A stretch of DNA of 39,155 nucleotides, taken from assembly GCA_015065665.1 (NCBI GenBank), contig SVPX01000006.1, positions 1 to 39,155 on the forward strand, read 5' to 3'. Origin of the DNA: Oscillospiraceae bacterium (lineage in GTDB: Bacteria; Bacillota; Clostridia; Oscillospirales; Acutalibacteraceae). The notes beneath the pieces are model-generated. The model did no database searches and had not been told where the DNA came from. It saw only the letters and a list, made by a program, of their open reading frames with translations. Shown in pieces: positions 23,876-31,823 of this stretch; within the stretch, counting starts at the first letter, position 1, and each line of letters opens with the position of its first letter. Made by a program: the position numbers and the translations under genes.

Positions 23876-24796
23876 TCAATCTCCTTTAGCTCTTTCTTTC
23901 CAATGATTACTGCGCTGCACATTATAGTAATTTGCTTTTGTGCCATCCTGACGCCAACTGTCAGTTTTGCTTGTGTGTAAAGTAGAATACAACTCACCAT
24001 GTTCGGAGTTTGCTGTAAGTTCAGCAAGTGGAGAATCATATTCCTGACCTATATGATGAAGTTCTATGGTCTCTCCTGTTTTTGCATCAATAGGAGCTCT
24101 TCCTTTCTCCATAAGTTCTCTGTTTGTACACCCTGTTTTAGGGTCCACATAATCCATATCAATATCATCTCTGACAAGACAGGTTCTGCCATCCACAACC
24201 TCTTCTTTAAGTCCTGCGTTCTGATAAACCTCCAGTTCATCAACAGAAGAAATATGGTCGTTCACTTCATCTGAATACTCGCTTTTTTCACTTATCGCTT
24301 CACGCTCGGCGGCTTCTTCGCTGTCAGAACCCTCTTTATCATCCGTATCGGAAGTGTCCTTGTTTTCCTCATTAGAAACTTCATCTTTATCAGGATTTTC
24401 ATCTGACATTTCTTCGGATACTCTTTCGCTTTCGTCAGCCTCTGTTTCCTGATTATCAGATTCCTCATCATCGTTCTGAGTTTCATCTGTATTGTCTGCG
24501 AATTCCTCTGAATCTTCGTTTTCCTGATTATCACCGACTTCAACGTCAGCCTTGGGATCGGAAAACTCTGACAGAGCATCATTCTCTGAAAAATCAGGTG
24601 CAGTTTCTACGAACTCATCTGATGCATCTCCACCTTCAGAGTATCCATCAGACGCCCCGGTATATATATCTTCGGTGGAATCGGTGTCTCCGGATTCACT
24701 ATACAAGTCATCAGAAGAACTTTCATCAAAAGATTCTGTACTTTCGGTTGCGGTTCCGCTTTCATAAGAATCGCTACTTGATGCACTATCACACAT
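23876..24796 (-). CDS. LHH-type HNH/Endo VII nuclease toxin with long acidic N-terminus
   Basis: The last 85 residues of this 306-residue protein match the LHH nuclease domain. NRELMEKGRAPIDAKTGE leads to IELHHIGQ (Leu246-His247-His248), then LAELTANSEHG, LHTSKTDSWR and SNHWKERA (His298). Residues 1 to about 185 are low-complexity and strongly acidic (S, D, E, T), with no signal peptide, membrane segment, LXG or RHS repeats. Such modular proteins carry a C-terminal toxin after a delivery region, so the acidic part may be a translocation signal (inference). GGAG lies nine bases before the ATG. It follows the HerA-like ATPase by 18 bases and precedes its SUKH partner. Confidence 0.85.
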   Translation of the reverse strand: MCDSASSSDSYESGTATESTESFDESSSDDLYSESGDTDSTEDIYTGASDGYSEGGDASDEFVETAPDFSENDALSEFSDPKADVEVGDNQENEDSEEFADNTDETQNDDEESDNQETEADESERVSEEMSDENPDKDEVSNEENKDTSDTDDKEGSDSEEAAEREAISEKSEYSDEVNDHISSVDELEVYQNAGLKEEVVDGRTCLVRDDIDMDYVDPKTGCTNRELMEKGRAPIDAKTGETIELHHIGQEYDSPLAELTANSEHGELYSTLHTSKTDSWRQDGTKANYYNVQRSNHWKERAKGD

Positions 24797-24814
24797 ATAT
24801 GCCTTCTCCTTTTA

Positions 24815-27502
24815 TCATATTTTTTCTCTTATGTAGATACGTTCAATCTTTTCTCTCAATTCCTGTGAATTAAGATTCCAGATTCTGAGAAGTGCTGCCA
24901 TAAGGCAACTTCTGACAACTCTGTTTTCAGGAGCTGCTACATTGTTATCCTTGATAAAGTTTAAAACATGTCTGTCCAGGTTATCCACCACACATGTTTT
25001 AACAGTATCGGGATTAAGTACCCGCGCCAGACGAATGAAATTAGTCCTCTGGATTTCTGTAGTCAAAACATCTTCAGGGGTAAGACCAATACAACCCTTA
25101 CAAGCACGACATATGGCACATCTCTTATCTGTAAGCATTATGTATCCCGGGTCACCATTGATATTCACACAAGAGACAGATGTTCTGCGAAGCACCTCTT
25201 CTCTTGAAAGGTTCCTGAGATGATCAGGCACAAGCGCACCTGCATAATGCGGTTTTACAAGTTTCGGTCTGTAATCTCCCTCAGAATACATTGCAGCAAC
25301 ACCCTGCTTGAGCGTTGACAGAGCTTCTGTCTGAAGTTCCGTCATATTCATAGCACCGCCCATAAGCTTTCTCTCTTCCTCTGATACAGTACGGTGAACA
25401 ATCTTCAGATTTGTATTCTTGATAAGATCAGGTGCAAGTTTGGAGGGGATCTGGTCCGCAACAACAAATCCCTGGCCTTTACTTCTGAGTTCTGCAAGAA
25501 GATTACAGAAAAACTCAACTGCAGCGCCTCTTGGATCCGCGTTCTCCCCTGTTGAACTCTGAATATTCTTCAGAAGTCTGTGGGCTTCCTCAAAGAACAG
25601 AACGTGTCTTACCTGATGGTGGCAATCTTCCTGTTGTCTGCGGTATTCTAAAATACGCATAAGGAGCAGACTGATGATAAAGGATCTGACATCGTCATCA
25701 CCAATATCCTCAAGTTCCACAATGGTATTACCCTCAAGCAGATGCTTCATAGGAAAGGACTTCTGAACATTGAGGGTTGCACCCTTGCTTCCGATTCTCA
25801 GGGAATTGATTCTTGCCTGAAGCGAACCGTTAAGGTCGTGACTCATTCGTGTATCATAACCCATTTCTTCGATAATCTCAGGAATTTTAAAATATAAATC
25901 CTCAATTGTAGGATAAATCTCTGCTCCTCTTGTGTTTACATTGTTGGATATATCCCATCCACAATCCTCATATATACTGTATATTGCCTTTTCAAGTATA
26001 TATGGCATAGGAGTATACATAATAAAACTTGCCTTGAAAGCTGCAAATACAAAGTCGATATGAGTCTGTATGGACACAGACTTTCTGTTTCCTTGTTCAT
26101 CCACATACACAACCCTTTCAAAAGGATTGATACAAAGTCTGCTGGAAAAAGGTTCGTTTGAACCTACGCTATATATCCGCAGTTTATCAAAGCCCAGTTT
26201 ATAAAGTTCCCAGTATTCTTTTTTTGCAGGTTCAATAACCATAAAGGGTCTTTTCTGACCACCGCTGTTTGCTGCACTGTGAATCAGACTCTTTATTGTG
26301 TTTGTTTTACCCGAACCTGTAAGTCCGATAATCAGACAATGTCGGTTAAGTTCATCAAGGTTTATACGATAGTGATTGTTTGTAACATCGCCATTCTCAA
26401 GTATTCTGCCAAGACTGGTGTCTCCCTGAACATCTCTGTTAACATCAAACTCCACATGGTCTTTTATAGTAATACCCGCTGTATCAACAACAGGAGGCGT
26501 CATATAAATTGCTGTCTCGTAACTGCTAAGTCTGCTGCCGTATGTAGGATAATCTATCTCACCATAAAACTTATGGGTATAACTTCTGGAATCAATAAGC
26601 ATTTTATACTGACCAGATTTGTGCATAACTGCGTGTACAGGAACAGGTACAGATTCTTCTCCAAAATATGCAGAGGATAACAATCCACCCAGTAGTCTTG
26701 CGTGCTGATAAGATGTTGAGGCAAAATTCACAACAACATCCCACTCGCCAACAGCAACGCACTCTTTCATTTTATCACAGAACTCCATAATTTTCTCATA
26801 GTAGTGAGCGCTATGCATATAACTCTTTTTGAAAGAAGTGCTTTCTATAGCTTCTCCATCAGTATAGGAAACCTCAGAAAAAATACTGTTTGCAGTTGCA
26901 ATTTCTGTCCAGTCCCTGTATCTGTTTATTGTGTTCTCCTTGGAGACGGGACTTGCAAACACACACACCTCCCAAGGATTAGCCCCCATACCGTGAATTA
27001 CTCTTTCAAGTTGACCTGATATAGTGAAATCCTCTGTGCCTGTGGGATTACCCAGCAAGAACCCACCATCAGACCAAGTCTTGCTGAACAAAACTTTACC
27101 TTCAAATGGTTTCTCTTTTTCTTTTCCTGTGTATTCATCCTTTTCCATCAGAAATTTCATCTGAGGCAATACACCAAGAAATGTATCCTTGATAAATTCA
27201 ACATATTTTGTAAGGGTACCCAGGTAGACACAAATCTTCTTGCCATCACTACGGAACAAAAACGAAACCGGCAGCGACATTGAATGAAGGGTAACAAGAG
27301 CCTCTGAAAACATAGTCCATAAAGGTTTCTCTTTCAGCTCCCACAACTTGCTTATTTCGCTTATCTGCAGATAACAACATTTTGACATATCGAAGGATAA
27401 ACAGATGTTACCATCCACCTCGCGTCTTGCCATTTCTGCATTCATACAATCGTAATGGCTTGATGCCACCATACACAGTTTTTCAATTTCGTTACGTCTC
27501 AA
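24815..27502 (-). CDS. HerA/FtsK-superfamily ATPase with C-terminal cysteine cluster
   Basis: An 895-residue P-loop ATPase. Walker A is in IIGLTGSGKTNTIKS (about 391-405), followed by RPFMVIEPAKKEY. Walker B is in RHVLFFEEAHRLL (about 632-644), and VADQIPSKLAPDLIKNTN-type sensor sequence follows, typical of HerA (DUF87) proteins related to VirB4. About 390 N-terminal residues are unrecognised. Near residues 794-803 lies CAICRACKGC, a CxxCxxCxxC cluster that could bind iron-sulphur or zinc. No NurA nuclease is nearby, so the DNA-repair HerA-NurA role is unlikely. Its place between a membrane protein and two toxins suggests an energising or translocating role (inference). The start is TTG with a weak GGTGAT site and is uncertain. 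Confidence 0.85.
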   Translation of the reverse strand: MRRNEIEKLCMVASSHYDCMNAEMARREVDGNICLSFDMSKCCYLQISEISKLWELKEKPLWTMFSEALVTLHSMSLPVSFLFRSDGKKICVYLGTLTKYVEFIKDTFLGVLPQMKFLMEKDEYTGKEKEKPFEGKVLFSKTWSDGGFLLGNPTGTEDFTISGQLERVIHGMGANPWEVCVFASPVSKENTINRYRDWTEIATANSIFSEVSYTDGEAIESTSFKKSYMHSAHYYEKIMEFCDKMKECVAVGEWDVVVNFASTSYQHARLLGGLLSSAYFGEESVPVPVHAVMHKSGQYKMLIDSRSYTHKFYGEIDYPTYGSRLSSYETAIYMTPPVVDTAGITIKDHVEFDVNRDVQGDTSLGRILENGDVTNNHYRINLDELNRHCLIIGLTGSGKTNTIKSLIHSAANSGGQKRPFMVIEPAKKEYWELYKLGFDKLRIYSVGSNEPFSSRLCINPFERVVYVDEQGNRKSVSIQTHIDFVFAAFKASFIMYTPMPYILEKAIYSIYEDCGWDISNNVNTRGAEIYPTIEDLYFKIPEIIEEMGYDTRMSHDLNGSLQARINSLRIGSKGATLNVQKSFPMKHLLEGNTIVELEDIGDDDVRSFIISLLLMRILEYRRQQEDCHHQVRHVLFFEEAHRLLKNIQSSTGENADPRGAAVEFFCNLLAELRSKGQGFVVADQIPSKLAPDLIKNTNLKIVHRTVSEEERKLMGGAMNMTELQTEALSTLKQGVAAMYSEGDYRPKLVKPHYAGALVPDHLRNLSREEVLRRTSVSCVNINGDPGYIMLTDKRCAICRACKGCIGLTPEDVLTTEIQRTNFIRLARVLNPDTVKTCVVDNLDRHVLNFIKDNNVAAPENRVVRSCLMAALLRIWNLNSQELREKIERIYIREKI

Positions 27503-27556
27503 TTTTTATCACCACTGTCATATATTACATTTAAACATTAATTCCGTATCTGAATA

Positions 27557-28504
27557 TTACAGGTAAGGTGCAAATGCATACAAAGATAAAACTGCAAGTA
27601 TCATAGATATTATCAGAATACCCATTATAGGAAATCTTGCTTCTCTTCCCCTGAACATAGTGAACATAATCCCTATCCGGGTAAAAACAAGAACAAGATA
27701 TAGAACTGTTAATACTACGGCATATATGCCCCACAACTTAAGGAAAGTTCCGATGCCGTTCCAAAAACCAAGACCTGAACTTGATCCAATAAAACACAAG
27801 AAAAGAAGCATCAGAACAAAAACAATACCGCTGACAATAGCTCGTACTGACCTCTGAAAATTTACCTTGCTCTTATAACCATTGTTAACAATATGAACAG
27901 AACTTGCCATAAGAACACCATTGTTATATTTGCCAGAGACCTCAACTTCCATATTATCAGCAAGTTGCAATCCCCTTGATATTGTTCCGTGAACATTGAC
28001 GGGAACATCGCGGTAATTACTATAACCGGAGGAATCTTTTTCATCCTCAACTCTTACTGTAAATCTATGCAGGGTATCCTCAAGTCTCTGACGGTAAACA
28101 AGAGCCTGAAACCATCTGACAAAAAACAAACGCCTGTAGTTGCCATCTTCTCTACCGGTACAACTATACTGTGAAATCCTGCCTCTGATAGTATTATCGT
28201 GTTTACAAACAAGGTTAGCATCATGGTTATTGTCAGGTGCATTCTCTGTCTTAGACGAATTATTATCATATGACACAGGCGGAACAGGCGGAACACTCCC
28301 CCATCCTGTAGTATTCTGGTTATCTTGTTCTGTGTGGTCTTGTTCTGAATAGTTGCCAGTAGCAGAAATCTCTTTTCTGTCGCACAGATCTTCTAAGGAA
28401 ACCAATTCAACAGAAAGTCTTTCTGAACAATAGGGACAGGTGAGCATATCGGTATTTGTTGTATAAGGTCTACCGCTACACTTACTGCAACTTTTGATAA
28501 TCAT
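27557..28504 (-). CDS. zinc-ribbon membrane protein with OB-like domain
   Basis: Family not recognised. The 315-residue product starts with a zinc ribbon (Cys6-x2-Cys9 and Cys23-x2-Cys26 in CPYC), then a polar linker rich in N, S and D. A middle region around residues 165-205 (VNVHGTISRG, LADNMEVEVSGKYNNG) resembles an OB-fold strand pattern. Three C-terminal membrane segments follow (about 217-240, 247-272 and 290-312). The soluble part is probably cytoplasmic. It is the first gene of the operon that continues into the HerA-like ATPase, making it a candidate membrane docking partner. GAGGTG precedes the ATG. Confidence 0.75.
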   Translation of the reverse strand: MIIKSCSKCSGRPYTTNTDMLTCPYCSERLSVELVSLEDLCDRKEISATGNYSEQDHTEQDNQNTTGWGSVPPVPPVSYDNNSSKTENAPDNNHDANLVCKHDNTIRGRISQYSCTGREDGNYRRLFFVRWFQALVYRQRLEDTLHRFTVRVEDEKDSSGYSNYRDVPVNVHGTISRGLQLADNMEVEVSGKYNNGVLMASSVHIVNNGYKSKVNFQRSVRAIVSGIVFVLMLLFLCFIGSSSGLGFWNGIGTFLKLWGIYAVVLTVLYLVLVFTRIGIMFTMFRGREARFPIMGILIISMILAVLSLYAFAPYL

Positions 28505-28589
28505 ATAAACACCTCATTAACGAATAAAGCCTTAAATAGCAAACCAAACACACATCATAAATATAATACAGCAGTACAATTTATGTATG

Positions 28590-28618
28590 ATTTTATAACA
28601 TTTTGTTCTCAGTTTCAA
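28590..28618 (-). promoter_or_regulatory. promoter of the toxin/HerA operon
   Basis: TTGAAA (28613-28618), a 17-base spacer and TAAAAT (28590-28595) on the - strand, about 85 bases before the zinc-ribbon protein start. Confidence 0.6.
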
Positions 28619-28880
28619 TGATATTTCAAACAATTTACAGATTATTTACAATTGATGCCTTATGATGTAACATAGCAAACATCTCAGCAATTAACAATCT
28701 CCGCATATTCACATAAATGCAAATCCAATATAGTATATAATATCACAACGCTACACCATATTCAACATTTTTTCTCTTAATATCCATCATAATATGTCAA
28801 CTTTACACAACTGATTTAAGAACTACACATATCACAAACAATCACCATTCACAAAAAAGGTTGTGCTGAAATAAAATGTA

Positions 28881-28908
28881 TTGTCACGGTATAAAGGCTT
28901 TATATTGT
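28881..28908 (+). promoter_or_regulatory. weak candidate promoter of the mazF-like gene
   Basis: TTGTCA (28881-28886), 16 bases, TATTGT (28903-28908), about 40 bases before the ATG. Both boxes deviate from consensus, in a very AT-rich context. Confidence 0.35.
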
Positions 28909-28946
28909 GGCAAAAATATTAGCAAATGAACTTCGGAGTGTGAAGT

Positions 28947-29297
28947 ATGAACATAAAACGCGGAGATATATATTATGCAGATCTTAGTCCTGTGGTAGGC
29001 TCAGAACAAGGCGGAGTGAGACCTGTGCTGATTGTACAGAACGATGTGGGCAACAAATACAGCCCAACAGTAATTGCCGCCGCCATTACAAGTCAGCAAT
29101 CAAAAGCAAACATCCCCACCCATATTCAAATAGGCTCTGAGTCCAGCGGACTTGCAAAGAACAGCGTTGTGTTGCTTGAGCAGGTACGAACCATTGATAA
29201 AAAGAGACTTAAAGAGAAAATGGGCTGTGTTGACCAGAATGCCATGAGCAAGGTTGACCAGGCTATATCCATATCCTTCGGACTGGGTGCTTACTGA
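28947..29297 (+). CDS. mazF: MazF/PemK-family endoribonuclease toxin, no antitoxin gene
   Basis: The 116-residue protein opens with [30 protein letters not shown], the MazF/EndoA beta-barrel signature with the conserved Arg in [18 protein letters not shown] and [18 protein letters not shown] follow. The family cleaves single-stranded mRNA at short sequences. In most Firmicutes a MazE/EndoAI antitoxin precedes it. Here the preceding 442 bases have no such frame and a terminator follows, so the antitoxin is either elsewhere or absent. GGAG lies eight bases before the ATG. It diverges from the toxin/HerA operon. Confidence 0.93.
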   Translation: MNIKRGDIYYADLSPVVGSEQGGVRPVLIVQNDVGNKYSPTVIAAAITSQQSKANIPTHIQIGSESSGLAKNSVVLLEQVRTIDKKRLKEKMGCVDQNAMSKVDQAISISFGLGAY

Positions 29298-29340
29298 ACC
29301 GATTTAATAAATGAAACAGAAAACCGGTATAATAATGAAG

Positions 29341-29375
29341 AAACGGCTGAGGAATAATCCTCAGCCGTTTTGTTG
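29341..29375. terminator. two-way terminator between mazF and metK
   Basis: A perfect 12-bp stem AAACGGCTGAGG/CCTCAGCCGTTT (29341-29370) with six-base loop. T-rich sequence follows on the + strand. It lies between converging genes. Confidence 0.9.
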
Positions 29376-29399
29376 TTATTATTAAGATATTTACTACTA

Positions 29400-30590
29400 T
29401 TATACAAGTTCTGCAACTGCAGCCTTGAGAGCATCAACTCTGTCTGTAACCTCCCATTTAACAGGGAGATCCTCACGGCCCATATGACCGTAAGCCGCAA
29501 GAGGTCTGTACTTTGTGTTGCGAAGGTCAAGGTCGCGGATAATGCTGGAGGGACGAGCATCAAACACCTTATCTACTGCCTTACTGATAACCTGGTCGCT
29601 ATACTGTGATGTACCGAAGGTATCAACAAATACAGAAACAGGCTTTGCAACGCCGATTGCATAAGCAAGTTGAACCTCACACTTGTGAGCAAGACCTGCT
29701 TTTACAATGTTCTTTGCAATATATCTGCAGTAGTATGCAGCAGAGCGGTCAACCTTTGTGGGGTCTTTACCACTGAATGCACCGCCGCCGTGACGGGAAT
29801 AACCGCCGTATGTATCAACGATAATCTTTCTGCCTGTGAGACCTGCATCACCACAGGGACCGCCGATTACAAATCTGCCTGTGGGGTTGATGAAATACTT
29901 TGTGTTTTCGTCAAGAAGTTCAGCAGGAACAATGGGTTTTACAACATGCTCCAGAAGGTCTGCTCGAATCATCTCAAGAGTAGCCTCTGCTGCGTGCTGT
30001 GTAGAGATAACGATTGTATCAATACGAACAACCTTGTCACCGTCATACTCAACTGTAACCTGAGTTTTGCCATCGGGATAGAGATAAGGTACTGTGCCGT
30101 TCTTACGAACCTCTGTAAGTCTCATTGCAAGTTTCTGAGCAAGAGAGATAGGCATAGGCATAAGTTCCTCTGTCTCATCACAGGCAAAGCCGAACATCAT
30201 ACCCTGGTCACCTGCACCAAGCTGATTCATTGTATCAGCCTCGCCATCTTTCAGTTCAAGGGAATTGTCAACACCCATTGCAATGTCAGCGGACTGCTTG
30301 TCCATCATAACATTGACTGTACAGGTCTTGCCGTCAAAACCACACGCCTCGTTATCGTAGCCGATATCACAAGCAACCTGACGGGCAATTGATTCGATAT
30401 CAACATCGCAGTTTGCTGTAATCTCGCCCATAATACCGATATAACCTGTTGTTGCAGAAGTCTCACAAGCAACATGTGCTGTGTTGTCCTGCTCAAAAAT
30501 AGCATCAAGTACTGCGTCAGAAATCTGGTCGCAAAGTTTGTCGGGATGTCCTTCTGTTACCGACTCAGATGTAAAAAGATATCTTGCCAT
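29400..30590 (-). CDS. metK: S-adenosylmethionine synthetase MetK
   Basis: Makes S-adenosylmethionine from methionine and ATP. From the chosen start the protein has 396 residues, as usual. Motifs are [33 protein letters not shown] (ATP binding), [12 protein letters not shown] and the phosphate-binding [19 protein letters not shown]. The frame is open six codons further, but AGGAG eight bases before the ATG at 30590, and the conserved [11 protein letters not shown] start, settle it. Expression is controlled by the SAM-I riboswitch upstream: high SAM should end transcription. Confidence 0.97.
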   Translation of the reverse strand: MARYLFTSESVTEGHPDKLCDQISDAVLDAIFEQDNTAHVACETSATTGYIGIMGEITANCDVDIESIARQVACDIGYDNEACGFDGKTCTVNVMMDKQSADIAMGVDNSLELKDGEADTMNQLGAGDQGMMFGFACDETEELMPMPISLAQKLAMRLTEVRKNGTVPYLYPDGKTQVTVEYDGDKVVRIDTIVISTQHAAEATLEMIRADLLEHVVKPIVPAELLDENTKYFINPTGRFVIGGPCGDAGLTGRKIIVDTYGGYSRHGGGAFSGKDPTKVDRSAAYYCRYIAKNIVKAGLAHKCEVQLAYAIGVAKPVSVFVDTFGTSQYSDQVISKAVDKVFDARPSSIIRDLDLRNTKYRPLAAYGHMGREDLPVKWEVTDRVDALKAAVAELV

Positions 30591-30651
30591 AATAAAAACT
30601 CCTTCCATTTCCTATGAAAATATTTTTCTTTTTGCCAACAAAAATCGACAG

Positions 30652-30682
30652 TAAAAAACCGCTGCCGGAGTCCGACAGCGGT
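30652..30682 (-). terminator. expression-platform terminator of the metK riboswitch
   Basis: On the - strand ACCGCTGTCGG pairs with CCGGCAGCGGT around a three-base loop (one G-U pair), followed by TTTTTT. The wobble pair works only on this strand, which shows its orientation. Confidence 0.9.
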
Positions 30683-30690
30683 CAATTGAA

Positions 30691-30784
30691 CTCATCTTTC
30701 GGATATCCGCAGGATTTGGCACCTTACATAAGCAGGTTGCCGGACTTCACAGGGCCTGTCCCTCAGTCACTCTTGATAAGCGGT
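30691..30784 (-). ncRNA. SAM-I (S-box) riboswitch
   Basis: Read on the - strand the element begins CTTATCAAGAG and continues GAGGGACAGGCCC, then GAAGTCCGGCAACC, AAGGTGCCAAATCC, and ends AAAGATGAG. These are the conserved SAM-I core blocks. P1 forms between CTTATC (30775-30780) and GATGAG (30691-30696). It directly precedes the terminator and metK, so SAM binding should favour termination. Confidence 0.96.
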
Positions 30785-30803
30785 TATTAAATTTACATTT
30801 GTT

Positions 30804-30831
30804 ATTATAACACCAAAGTCCGAAAAGTCAA
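30804..30831 (-). promoter_or_regulatory. promoter of metK
   Basis: TTGACT (30826-30831), a 16-base spacer and TATAAT (30804-30809) on the - strand, about 20 bases before the riboswitch. The -35 lies only six bases from the end of the upstream permease gene. Confidence 0.75.
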
Positions 30832-30836
30832 GTGTT

Positions 30837-31823
30837 TTATCTTTCCTCTCTGAAATAAGGCAGACCAAGGTGTGCGGGAGGCTGATGCTCACGCTTTTTA
30901 CGCATACTTGTGAACACAAGAACAATGATTGTTACCACATAAGGAAGCATCTTGAAAAGTTCCTGAGTCTCTACACCAAGACCAACTGCGTAGGTGTTTG
31001 CATTGAACAAAGCACCAAATACAAAAGCACCGATAATTGCCATATAAGGCTTCCAGAGTGCGAAGATTACAAGGGCAATTGCCATCCAGCCTCTGTCACC
31101 GAAAGCATCGTTGGACCAGCTGCCGTTGGCATAAGCCATAACATACTGGATACCGCCAAGACCTGCAATTGCAGAACCGATACAGGTTGCAACATACTTA
31201 TACTTGGTAACATTGATACCTGCAGCATCGGCTGTTGCAGGGCTCTCACCTACTGCGCGAAGGTTAAGACCTACTCTTGTCTTTGTCAGCACAACTGAAG
31301 CAATAATTGCAATAATTATTGCTGTGTATGTGAGAAAGTCAAAGGAAAGGAAAAGTTCACCAAACCAGCCTAAATCATCTGCAAAAGGAAGTTTTGTACA
31401 GAAGAATCTACTTGTTTTTGTAAGTGCTACGGAAGGCATATCGCTATCAACAAGTTTGATAAGAGATGCACCGAAGAAGTTACCCAGACCAATACCGAAA
31501 GTGGTAATTGCAAGACCTGTAACATTCTGATTAGCTCTCAGAGTTACAGTAAAGAAACTGTATACAAGTCCCATAAGAGCTGAACCTAAGATACAACACA
31601 GAAGAGGAATCAGTACTGCAAGGAAAGGACTCATATTTGCAATATCGTTGCCACAGGCATTCTCATAAAGGAATGAACCTGTTACACCGCTGATTGCACC
31701 AACATACATAATACCGGGAATACCCAGGTTAAGATGACCTGATTTTTCTGTTAGAATCTCACCTGTTGCACCGAAGAGCATAGGTACGCCGATGAGGATT
31801 GCTCTTACAATATAAGCTATCAT
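30837..31823 (-). CDS. nucleoside-type ABC transporter permease (NupQ/YufQ-like)
   Basis: A 328-residue polytopic membrane protein of the branched-chain/nucleoside permease superfamily. It has about eight hydrophobic segments and the motifs GEILTEKSGHLNLGIPGIM, NVTGLAITTFGIG and LNLRAVGESPATADAAGIN, the last being the EAA-like coupling loop. It forms the second permease of a BMP-type importer with the three genes upstream, overlapping the other permease by four bases. The substrate is probably a purine or pyrimidine nucleoside (family inference). No terminator follows before the metK promoter. Confidence 0.9.
   Translation of the reverse strand: MIAYIVRAILIGVPMLFGATGEILTEKSGHLNLGIPGIMYVGAISGVTGSFLYENACGNDIANMSPFLAVLIPLLCCILGSALMGLVYSFFTVTLRANQNVTGLAITTFGIGLGNFFGASLIKLVDSDMPSVALTKTSRFFCTKLPFADDLGWFGELFLSFDFLTYTAIIIAIIASVVLTKTRVGLNLRAVGESPATADAAGINVTKYKYVATCIGSAIAGLGGIQYVMAYANGSWSNDAFGDRGWMAIALVIFALWKPYMAIIGAFVFGALFNANTYAVGLGVETQELFKMLPYVVTIIVLVFTSMRKKREHQPPAHLGLPYFREER

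Larger units (their letters stand above)
28505..28946. other. 442-base AT-rich intergenic region
   Basis: Very AT-rich spacer between the diverging zinc-ribbon gene and mazF. It holds candidate promoters for both directions. The longest ATG frames on the mazF strand are about a dozen codons, so no antitoxin gene is present. No riboswitch or repeat was recognised. Confidence 0.7.

Noticed and set aside
22753..24796. LXG/WXG100 type VII effectors
   Set aside because: Neither toxin has an LXG helical N-terminus or a WXG protein beside it; both N-termini are acidic and disordered-looking.
24815..27502. DNA end-resection HerA-NurA pair
   Set aside because: No NurA, Mre11 or Rad50 gene is nearby. 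The partners are toxins, an immunity protein and a membrane protein.
21471..28946. toxin region as a tRNA-Leu-integrated island
   Set aside because: No integrase gene was seen and I found no repeat of the tRNA 3' end downstream. apbE and a terminator separate the tRNA from the toxin operon.
29670..30392. 240-codon open frame antisense to metK
   Set aside because: Low-complexity Cys/Asn/Thr translation and complete overlap with metK; a codon-bias shadow.
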